A DNA stretch of 64,000 nt from Dysidea avara (taxonomy: Eukaryota; Porifera; Demospongiae; Dictyoceratida; Dysideidae), in assembly GCF_963678975.1 (NCBI RefSeq), contig NC_089281.1:4613277-4677276 (forward strand), written 5' to 3'. A program made the translations under genes and the position numbers. Under the pieces are notes generated by a model. That model saw nothing but the letters and a program-made list of their open reading frames with translations. It did not search any database and was not told where the DNA came from. Position 1 is the first letter of the stretch. Every line of letters starts with the position of its first letter. This document shows, piece after piece, positions 20,884 through 30,048 of the stretch.

Positions 20884-23373
20884 TTTTAATGACACAACCA
20901 TAAAATGTATATATGCATTGATTGTGTTGCAACTAAGAATGGCTCATGGTGCGTGTCTCAAGAGGGCAGCTCTCAAAAAATTCAATAGTCTCACATACCT
21001 GGTGCCAGTTACAGCTGGGTGGTCCTTTTGGCTTTCCTCAGTCACTGTTGCTACACAAGAATTAAATTGAGGCCTGAATGGAGGCATGAAAAAGGACTAA
21101 CAAATAAGGAATTAGGCTGGATATAGTTACCATGGCACTGTCAGCAACTGTACAGACATCGACACTGAGTGTCAACTGGTATACAAGCAAATAAGGAAGT
21201 TTAGTAAACATTTGTAACATGCAGCTGCCACCCAATAGTGGAAACTTTAACCCACAATCAAAAGTTCTATGGTATAATTATATACATAGTGCTCATGTAA
21301 ATTCAGTGATACAAAAACTGGTGGCCTGGACTACTGGACTCATACTTTTTTCTTTCAGTAACTATTGATCTAATCCAAAACAGCCAAGCTGTAAAAAAAG
21401 TGTGCTGCCCTCAATAAGGCTATGGTGAAAAAAGATATGAAATCCAAGGTGGCGGCCAAGAAATGGCTGTGATGGTAGGTTAATGGTAAAAATTATAATA
21501 ACAACAATTCAGGTGAATTTGGTGCCACTCAGTTTTGGATTAGATTTCACTTCTTTTTGTATTTGTATACCCCAAAGCCGTCCTATGGCTGGCTTTGGGG
21601 CTTTTTTAACCTATCTTTTTTTCTTTACTGCAGGAAGAAGAAGCATATGTTAAATAGTTTAAATATTTCTGAATTTATCAGTAAATGTACAAATTATATA
21701 TATATAATACATATATTTATTACAGAACTCTCTACATGGTGAACACTCTACAAGGTGACTTCTTCTAACTGATCTCTCTACAGGGTGAATTGTTTGCAGC
21801 TGAACTCTCTACAAGGAAACTTCTTCTAACTGATCTCTGTACAGGGTGAATTGTTTGTAGCTGAACTGTCTACAAGGTAACTTCTTCTAGCTGATCTTTC
21901 TACAGGATGATTTGTTTGTAGCTGAAGTTTGTAGCTGAACTCTGTATAGGTGATTTGTTTGCAGCTGAGCTCTTTACAAAATGGTTTCTTTGTAGCTGAA
22001 CTCTCTACAAGGTAACTTCATCTTTCTACTGGGCAATTTGTTTGGTGGTTTGTTTGCAGCTGAACTCTCTATACATGGTGGTTTCTTTGTTGCTGAACTC
22101 TCTACAAGGTGAATTCTTCTAGCTGATCTCTCTACAGGGTAATTTGTTTGTAACTGAACTCTGTACAAGGTGCTTTTTTTGTAGGTGATCTCTCTGCAGG
22201 TTGGTTTGTTTGTAGCTGAACCCTCTAAAGGGTGATTTGCTTGTAGCTGAACTCCTTACATTGTGTCTAGTTTCTAGCTGATCTCTCTACAGGGTAATTT
22301 GTTGTAGCCGATCTCTCTACAAGGTGTTTTGTTTGTAGCTGATCTCTCTGTAGGTTGACTTGTTTCTAGCTGAACTCTCTACAGGGTGATTTGTTTCTAG
22401 CTGATCGCTCTACAGGTTGATTTGTTTGTAGCTGAAATCTCTACAGGGTGTATTGCTTGTAGCTGAACTCCTTACATTGTGTCTAGTTTCTAGTTGATCT
22501 CTCTACAGGGTGATTTGCTTGTAGCTGATCTCTCTACAAGTTGATTTGTTTCTAGCTGATCGCTCTACAGGTTGATTTGTTTGTAGCTGAAATCTCTACA
22601 GGGTGTATTGCTTGTAGCTGAACTCCTTACATTGTGTCTAGTTTCTAGCTGATCTCTCTACAGGGTGATTTGTTTGTAGCTGATCTCTCTACAAGTTGAT
22701 TTGTTTGTAGCCGATCTCTCTACAGGGCAATTTGTTTGTAGCTGAACTATCTATAAGGTGATTTGTTTGTACCTGATCTCTCTGCAGGTTGATTTGTTTT
22801 AGCTGAATTCTCTACAGGGTGATTTGCTTGTAGCTGAACTCCTTACATTGTGTCTAGTTTCTAGCTGATCTCTCTACAGGGTGATTTGTTTGTAGCTGAT
22901 CTCTCTACAAGTTGATTTGTGTGTAGCTGATCTCTCTGCAGGTTGATTTGTTTGTAGCCGATCTCTCTACAGGGTAATTTGTTTGTAGCTGAACTCTCTA
23001 TAAGGTGATTTGTTTGTAGCTGATCTCTCTGCAGGTTGATTTGTTTTAGCTGAACTCTCTACAGGCTGATTTGCTTGTAGCTGAACTCCCATGTCTAGTT
23101 TCTAGCTAATGTCTCTACAGGGTGATTTTTTGTAGCTGAACTCTCCTCAGGGTGATTTGTTTCTAGCTTATCTCTCTACAGGTTGATTTGTGTGTAACTG
23201 ATCTCTCTACAAGCTGATTTGTTTGTAGCTGATCTCTCTGCAGGTTGATTTGTTTCTAGCTGATCTCTCTACAAGTTGCATGATTTGTTTGTTGCTTATC
23301 GCTCTAAAGGTTGATTTGTTTGTATAGCTGAACTCTCTACAAAGTGTTTTGTTTGTAGCTGATCTCTCTACAG

Positions 23374-23750
23374 CAGCGGCGGAGGAAGTAGTTGATATGA
23401 GGGGGGGCTGGGCTGACCCAGACTTATTTCTATAGTTTGGTAAGATGAGACCAAAAAAAAAAAAAAAAAAAAAAAAAAAGGTCACAACCAACTGACAAGA
23501 GCTTTCCACCTCACCAGCTACCATTTCTAGCTGATAAACTACATAAACATCCTTACATAGCTCGCTACACACTGACTACTTTATTAGAGTGACTGCTCTA
23601 TTAGAGTATCTCGATCTTTATCACGGTTTTCAGCCCCACTCCAAGAAAGATAATTTCGGTGTGATATCATTCTGAGGGGGGGTTACGCCCCCCCTCAGCA
23701 GACCAAGGGGGGGCTTTAGCCCCCTAGCCCCCCCCTTTCCGCCGCCTATG
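23374..23750. mobile_element. hAT-like element inserted in minisatellite array 1
   Basis: Flanked by a perfect 8-bp duplication CTCTACAG (23366-23373 and 23751-23758) taken from the repeat unit itself. Starts CAGCGGCGGAGGAAG and ends CTTTCCGCCGCCTATG. It is 377 bp with a long A-run (about 23453-23479). Eight-bp duplications and CA(G)-starting ends are hAT hallmarks. The body matches the 11893-12184 element and includes the dyad motif at 23573-23616. Confidence 0.85.
23573..23616 (+). repeat. Dyad motif in hAT-like element
   Basis: TGACTACTTTATTAGAGTGA then CTGCTCTATTAGAG and TATCTCGATC, in the same two-copy arrangement as 12089-12132. Confidence 0.75.
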
Positions 23751-24050
23751 CTCTACAGGGTAATTTGTTTGTAGCTGAACTGTCTCCACAGTGACTTGTG
23801 TGTAGCTGAATTCTGTAGAGAGTGACTTAATTTTAGCTGAACTCTCTACAGGGTGCATGACTTGTTTATAGCTGAACTCTCTTCAGTGTGACTTGTAATG
23901 TTCTGAATCTCTACAGTGATATATTTGTAGCTTAACTCTCCACAGGGTGACTTGCTTCCAGTTGAACTGTCTATAAGAGTAACTGTTTGCGGCTGAACTC
24001 CCTACAGAATAACTTGCAATGTAATAGAACTCTATAATGGAGTAAGCTGC

Positions 24051-24091
24051 ATGCTCTATTAGGGTGACTGTTCTATTAGAGTATCTCGATC
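24051..24091 (+). repeat. Dyad motif at array/flank border of element 1
   Basis: ATGCTCTATTAGGGTGACTG then TTCTATTAGAGTATCTCGATC. It sits exactly where the minisatellite meets the unique flank, as at 36499 and 49296. Confidence 0.75.
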
Positions 24092-24794
24092 TCGCATTTG
24101 CTACACGGGGTTGGCTTTCGAATCATAACTCAGTGGTTTGTAATCTGATTCTTCTGTACTATCTTTCTAGGATGAGTATTCCAGCTATATACCGATTTTC
24201 AGCTCACTGCTCTAAGCGGTTTGCCTGGTAGACGTGCAAATTCTTGGTATTATTATTCACGCCGGAATCTCGATCGCGCAATTGTTACACACCTTCGGTT
24301 TCGTGTCATATCTCCGTGATCTTTATTTCGATTGCTTTCAAACCACCAAAAGGCACTCCTACAATAGTTGATCTATCCACAAACCAATTTTCAGCTCATT
24401 CCATGAAGCGGTTTACCCTGTAGGCGTGACAACAAATCGATCTTGTTTTACGCGAATAATTTGTCATAAATCCTGAACCGTTCATCGGATTTGCACCAAA
24501 TTTGATAATAGGATTCGTCTTTGGACTCCCTTTCTCTGTGCCAAATTACAAGGCAATCTGAGTACGCGCTTGCGTTTTATAGCAATTTTTGCAAGTGTGC
24601 GAAAAGATGAAAGAAAAAAAACCGAAACTTTGGCTGCTCGTATCTCGGAAATGGCTTGAGCGATTTCCTTCAAATTTGGAATGTGGACTCCCCTAGCTGG
24701 CGGGCAACTCTGCAGCAAATTTGGTTCCAATCAGATAAGGGATCACCGAGATATAAAAGTGTGAAAATGACGTTTTCTTTCTTCCTGTCAATAT

Positions 24795-27631
24795 GTTAGG
24801 CGCAATCTGTGAATTTGCGCAGTTTATAAATTGCGCTGCGCATTTTGTGAATTCATAAAATGCGCAACAATTTATAAATTGTTGCGCAGTTTGTGAACTA
24901 CCGTAAGAGCTGCGCATTTTATGAACTGGGTACCGCCAGTACGTTCTTGGCCGATTCAAGTACGTATCACAGGGAGGAATGACAGGCTTCTCATTTTACC
25001 CCCTTTGACTAGCTGAAGGGACATGGATAAACTGAACTGAAGACGCATTCTACCCGACTATCTCTCCCTCCAAGGTTCCTTTGCGTACTCTGCAGCTGGC
25101 CTGGATAAGGTGCACTGTCTTTCTCTCTCAGTGTTGCGCTACGTATAGTCTACTACAGCATTGTGGTAGGCTAAGCCATTCGTTTTGATCAGCTGATATT
25201 GATGGGCACAGTCCAGCCTGCATGTTTTACTTTTCCTAGCAGTTGTCCAGCACATGCAAGCACTGCACAAGTAATGAAATGAATATCAGAACATAAGGTT
25301 TGGTACATTGTAACTCAAGCCCAACATCATATCTTTAATGTCCAGCCTTAAATGGTACACGTAGTTAGTTTCACTCTCACATTATCCCATGCATCCAGAT
25401 GTAACACAACACATGGTTAGCTATACATAATGTCACCTCTGTGTGATACAGTTATTAGTGCAAACATATAGTGTTTGGAATCAGGTATGCTGTGTTACAC
25501 ATATAGCTAAGTATGCTCCAATACATGAGTTACAAAGGTACAGCTCCATTTGATGAACAGCAAGACCCAGAAAAGTTGTATCCATTTTCATCTTACCTGG
25601 CCATAACCACATGTCTTCCTAAACACCGTTCATGGTACCCCCATGAGCAACTATTACACCTGACCTATGGAATCCATACATTAATTTGTATGCATAACTA
25701 GACCTCACCATGTCAGTTGTATCATCATCCAAACTAATCATTCCACAAGATTGACAATAGTCAACAATGATTCTAAATAAACAAACATTATAATTCATGT
25801 GACACATCATAACTCATCGGTACAATACAACAGACGATGAAAAGAAATTTGCTGGTTCACAAAGAAATCCAACTATTCATCAAGAAGATTATTTAAGCTA
25901 ATATAGATACATTTTACCACAACATGAACAAACACGTACATGTTTACTTAATGGTACAAATGACACAATGTGATGATGTATATCGAACTGATTGCTGAAG
26001 CAATTAATAGGTGCATAATTATAATAATTTTGAGGGAAGCCATTACATGGTGCTAGCTACCACAAATCAACACCTTCCGCTGTCAGCAAAGATACATAAA
26101 GGAGGACTCAAGTAGGTCCATGGTGTTCTCATTATACGTACTGCAGTTTGCCAAATTAAGGTACCAAGCAACGTTGAACAGTGAAGACATCAAGCCCGTA
26201 GCAGGGGGTCTGTTCCAGGTAGTTGTAAAGCTGAGTACTGTGTGCAAAATACACACATGGTCTTACTAGGGGGTCTGGAGGCATGCCCCTACAGATTCCT
26301 TCTGAGATCACTTACTGACTGCTCTATTAGAACAAATGACTGTTCTATTAGAATGTCGTAATCTTTTTGCAAACTAATATATCAGAAAATTGATAGGTGG
26401 GCTCCATAAATTGATAGGTCGATGGGGACCACAAAGGTTTAGTCTCTTGCAAAAATATCAGCTAAAATCCAGCCTGACTTGTCCTTCACAACTTGGCATT
26501 ATTACAAACTTGGGAACCGGACTACTTGTTCAGTACAGAATATTAGTATCACCCATCTCCACAACGTATGATTAGTGGTTATAAATGTTTGTGATGCTTG
26601 AGAATATGATAGCATACATAATTCACTACACTTCCATATCTCTGCAAGTATTTTCTTGTAGTCTACATTATTATTATTATTATTGTGATTTTGCTGCTGA
26701 AAGACATGGATACAAACTGGGGGTTGGTATAAAACTAAACTAGACTATAAAATACAGCAGCTGGTGTGCTGATAAGAGCTATCAGCACCCAATTATAAGT
26801 TAAGATTACAAGGGAGCAACTAAAAATTACAAGTAAACTAATTAATTAACAAAGGGGTAATTGGGGTGGAACTACACCTATGACAAGGACATACAACATG
26901 ATAAGTACAATAATTATTGTCATCAAAGTTTGAAGTGAATATGGCCCAGAAGATGTTGTTTAACTGTTTCTTTAGTGTTGCTATAGATAGATCTAGATTT
27001 AAAGGTGGCAGTACATTACATGTCCATTTTCAGTTGAATGCACACGCTCTACTATGTCATAAAATTTCTCAACTGTTGCAACTAAATGATGGTCCTTCTC
27101 ATTCTGTAATTACAAAATTTTGTGAAGGGCAGGCACAAAGTTTCTTACCCTTTGTTTGTTCCAACTTCAGCTCTGGGTAGTTTAACAAAACAAACTTCTT
27201 TATTGTAATGAAAGGCAGGGCTAATTAGAGCATAACTTCTTTCCACTCCATTCTGATATCAAACATGATCTTCTGCACCTTCTCCTCCGTTACTGTTTTG
27301 TTTTGCTTTTTGGAGGTGTGATTGGGACCAAGATATTTTCCTCTACAGAATCTTTCGAATAGCCGGCTCTCTGTAACCCTCTTTTGACGTACCTCACAAA
27401 CTCATAGTGAAATCCACACCTCGCATACACTGCCACGAGGAAATCTCGTGATCCAACACTTGGGAATGACAGAAGGTCGGCAACCGATACAACAGGCTGT
27501 ACGTGTCGAATCTAGCCTTGCCATATGGCAGCGCGACACCTGCGCAATTTATAAATTGTTGCGCATTTTATGAATTCACAAAATGCGCAGCGCAATTTAT
27601 AAACTGCGCAAATTCACAGATTGCGCCTAAC
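24795..27631. mobile_element. 2.8-kb inverted-repeat element nested in element 1
   Basis: Ends are inverted copies of about 90 bp: GTTAGGCGCAATCTGTGAAT at 24795 and its complement finishing at 27631. AATAT occurs at 24790-24794 and at 27633-27637, one base off the end. The uninterrupted counterpart is visible in elements 2 and 3 (35770-35785, 48575-48590). The arms contain several interlocking palindromes built from TGCGCA and AATTTATAAATT. The interior has only a coding-like patch near its right end. The superfamily could not be assigned. Confidence 0.75.
27222..27506 (-). CDS. Coding-like fragment inside the 2.8-kb element, unrecognised
   Basis: Two minus-strand frames read as plausible protein with one shift between them. 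The first runs 27506-27291 (contains SVADLLSFPSVGSRDFLVAV and GFHYEFVRYVKRGLQRAGYS). The second continues to 27222 (EEKVQKIMFDIRMEWKEVML, stop). The composition is less biased than in the surrounding DNA. It could be the tail of a transposase or a captured exon. The family is unknown, and neither start nor splice sites could be set. Confidence 0.35.
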
Positions 27632-27695
27632 AAATATACCCACTGTGTGGCGCGCCGGCTTCTTGGGCCGCACGACACACTATCGTGTGTCTTGA

Positions 27696-28197
27696 TATGC
27701 TGAATGTATAGAATTATGTAGAAGCATGGGCCAGTTAACTCTGCTTGGCTGCAGATGTGTATGGATGGAATGACAAGATAGTAATATCAGTAAAACTGTA
27801 TATTCTTAAAATTATCCAAACACCAAAAGAATACTGATCAATGGGTTTAAATTATTCACTTAACTCAAACACTACTCTACGAGCAAAAGTTAGGATAACT
27901 GAGGGTCTACAGGTACTTAAATTGCTGAGTTGCATGGATACTTGTAGCTTCTCTTAGTAATACAGATTTAAAATTTAAGCTATAAAGAAGGATGGTCACA
28001 CTGGAGATTCGCTGCCAAGAAATATTATTCGGATAATTGAAATTTTAAACTAAGTGATGTAGCTAACAACTATAATCTACATATATTTCTATCAAATGAT
28101 AACAAGTACATATCTGCTGCTAAAGATAATAATTATTTAATATCCTTTTCCCTATTAGTGTAGCTAAGTACACCAATCCTCAAGAGTATTGATAGTG
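27696..28197. other. Distal part of G1, non-coding
   Basis: Matches 40340-40931 of G2 nearly end to end. No open frame of note. Confidence 0.6.
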
Positions 28198-29083
28198 TTT
28201 AAGCATGGATGCTTGTTTAAGCTCTTATGTTTTGGCTTTTGCTGTATGTAATCCAAACACAACGAAAAAATTTTGTTTATATGTACTATCACCCCCCCCC
28301 CCCCCTTGGTCTCAGGCTTTTAGCCACTGTTATTTACCCAATTGTGTTGTAAATTGTCAGTTATCCACACTTATAATTGCATGAGTATATATGACCATCT
28401 GCATGCTTCTGATAGCTATAAAGTAGCATACATACACAGTACCATTCATGTGAAGTTCTGCAGACAAAGTGAGATCATGTACATAAGATTTAGGCACATC
28501 AGTATAGGACTACACAGGAAAAGGCACAGTGAAATTATAAAAGTTCTACAATAGGTTTTTTGCTCTGTAGAATAATTGCTGAATTGAACAGATTATGCAT
28601 GCTGTAGAATTATGCTAGATTATTCCTGTTAGCTACTATAGTTTGTTCAATTTGGCATTAATTTTACAGAGCAACTAAACATATTGTAGAATTGTGTGTA
28701 TTATTCTACTGTAACTTTACCTGTACTATAGTGGGAAATGCATGAGCAAGGCAAGGATAAAATGCATGTGTGTGCTGATGAATAAATTTATAGTTACAGC
28801 TCAGTAGTAAGCAAATTATTATGTTGTGTTCTAAGTTTATTCAGCTAGAAATGCTTGTAAAGACAGCCCATTGTAGCTAGGTGATGGCAAGGCTAGAAGA
28901 CACTGAGAAAAGGCATAATATGCATATGGTACTACTATACGCGTATGTCTATACCGTACACGTATAGTACGGAAAATCATACCGTATACTCGTATGGTAC
29001 AAAATACGCATATGGTATAGAACAAACCCACTATCGTGGTTCATGATAATGAATAATGAACCGCCCGCCCGCATGTATTTTTG
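28198..29083. other. Spacer between G1 and G2
   Basis: No gene. A C-run lies at 28291-28304. At 28917-29022 there is a cluster of short CGTATGGTA / TACCGTATAC permutations in both orientations. Confidence 0.5.
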
Positions 29084-29700
29084 ATGGCAACCTTCTGAAT
29101 CAAAAATTGGGTGGCCCTATTATCACCAGACTGTTCCATCACCCAGGAACCTATCCGCCTCACTAATGAACGTGCACATGATCCCCAAGCACCAATTAAG
29201 GGTCTCAACACATAAAGGGGAGAAGTGAAATGATGGAATCAGATTCTTGAATGAAACTATTCGTTCACTGGTGTCTGGAGGTGTACCTGCTGTTTTGGAG
29301 CCAGTCGGTGTGTGTCGTAATGATGGTAAGAGGCCAGATGGCATGTCATTGATTCCTTGGTCATGGGGCTTACCCTTACTCTGGGACTTTACCTGTTCAG
29401 ACATGCTGGCTCCATCTAATTTATCTACTTCTGCAAGTGGTGCCAGCCAGCTGGCAAACTCTGCAGAGTCAGTTAAGTGCAGAAAGTATTCTCTGATTCC
29501 ATCATTTCACTTCTCCCCTTAATGTGTTGAGACCCTGGGTGCTTGGGGATCATGTGCACGCTCATTAGTGAGGCGGATAGGTTCCCGGGTGATGGAACAG
29601 TCTGGTGATAATAGGGCCACCAATTTTTGATTCAGAAGGTTGCCATGAGATGTTCAATGTGGCAATGCTGCTTCTGTAATGGCAACAATACCATCATCCC
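29084..29700 (+). pseudogene. RT-associated nuclease-domain fragment with inverted duplication
   Basis: The plus strand at 29247-29490 encodes a segment with VPAVLEPVGVCRNDGKRPDG, IPWSWGLPLLWDFTCSDMLA and a following Ala/Ser linker. The RPDG…WD pattern resembles PD-(D/E)XK-type nuclease domains found at the C-terminus of some invertebrate retroelement proteins; this is recollection of the family pattern, not a search. Downstream 29491-29700 continues with stops and shifts (LISEADRFPGDGTVW, FLIQKVAMRC). The left part, 29084-29250, is an inverted copy of 29489-29645, giving an inverted repeat of about 165 bp around the fragment. Confidence 0.55.
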
Positions 29701-29843
29701 AGGACTGGGCAGAGTTTGCCTCTCTGCCTACTGTTTAAGTGTTTTATATTATTATCATTGTCAAACTCTAAATACAAAAACTAGAAAGAAAATATATTTT
29801 TTGAAATAGGAAAGGGAATTTTCTTGGAGTGGCCTCGAAGCCT

Positions 29844-29968
29844 ATGATAGCGATTTATTGGGAGTATAGTGGCGCCCACCAATTAGCAATAAAACTTAGC
29901 GTCAGTGTAACTATATAGGTTGGGCGCCACCGGACCACGCATTTTGTGTGCACGTGGCGTGGGCGAAA
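29844..29968 (+). promoter_or_regulatory. Conserved 5' module of receptor copy 2
   Basis: Same block order as 13801-13920: GATTTATTGGGAGTATAGTG, CGCCCACCAATTAGCAATAA, GGTTGGGCGCCACC, TTTTGTGTGCACGTGGCGTG. It lies about 80 bp upstream of the start codon. The CCAAT box of copy 1 (CCAATCAG) is CCAATTAG here. The promoter role is inferred from position and conservation. Confidence 0.45.
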
Positions 29969-30048
29969 ACTATAATATAATAGACTACCGGATGTGCGTT
30001 GTGTTAAGTAACTTTTTACCACCTTTGCTAGCTACGTAGGCTCGCATA

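Larger units (their letters stand above)
18731..21368. other. 3' flank of receptor copy 1
   Basis: No coding sequence recognised; conserved in order with 32341-35390 of G2, so it belongs to the duplicated unit. It contains a tandem of three CATGGTCCATCAATGTCAAC units (20123-20180) and a palindrome at 20841-20883. Confidence 0.6.
21724..24046 (-). repeat. 31-bp minisatellite array 1
   Basis: Diverged repeats of about 30-31 bp; on the plus strand each reads approximately CTGAWCTCTCTACAGGGTGA followed by TTTGTTTGTAG. Interrupted at 23374-23750 by a hAT-like element. Units vary between GATCTC and GAACTC forms. The last units before 24046 are the most degenerate. No sustained reading frame. Confidence 0.9.
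21369..27695 (-). mobile_element. Minisatellite-bearing Helitron-like element 1
   Basis: Minus orientation: TCAAGACACACGATAGTGTG begins at 27695 and the other end, GGCTGTTTTGGATTAGA, is at 21369. The G2 empty site reads through at 40339/40340 (ACTATTGA|TACGCTG), placing the insertion between A and T with no clear target duplication. Order from the 27695 end: about 0.8 kb unique flank, a dyad-motif pair, the 31-bp array, a flank with CCAAAGCCGTCCTATGGCTG, and a partly deleted terminal palindrome. A short hairpin (ACAGCTTGGCTGT) sits about 11 nt from the 21369 end. The element is interrupted by a 2.8-kb insert and a hAT-like insert. No transposase or helicase is seen, so it would be non-autonomous. 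Confidence 0.7.
13792..28197 (+). repeat. Tandem segmental duplication unit G1 (partner G2 at 29835-40931)
   Basis: Collinear with 29835-40931 through the promoter, receptor gene, 3' flank (18731-21368 against 32341-35390 plus 40093-40339) and distal part (27696-28197 against 40340-40931). Differences are mostly single insertions. G1 uniquely has a 131-bp MITE, the LINE and the first minisatellite element. G2 uniquely has three SINE units, a LINE 3' end and a Mutator-like element containing the second minisatellite element. This suggests a tandem duplication followed by independent insertions. Confidence 0.85.

Noticed and set aside
21974-22168. Open frames in the minisatellite arrays
   Set aside because: The 30-31 bp units give short frames by periodicity, unit-length variation breaks them, and no frame persists across an array.
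21724-24046. CRISPR-like array
   Set aside because: Units of about 31 bp are contiguous with no unique spacers, in eukaryotic DNA; this is a minisatellite.
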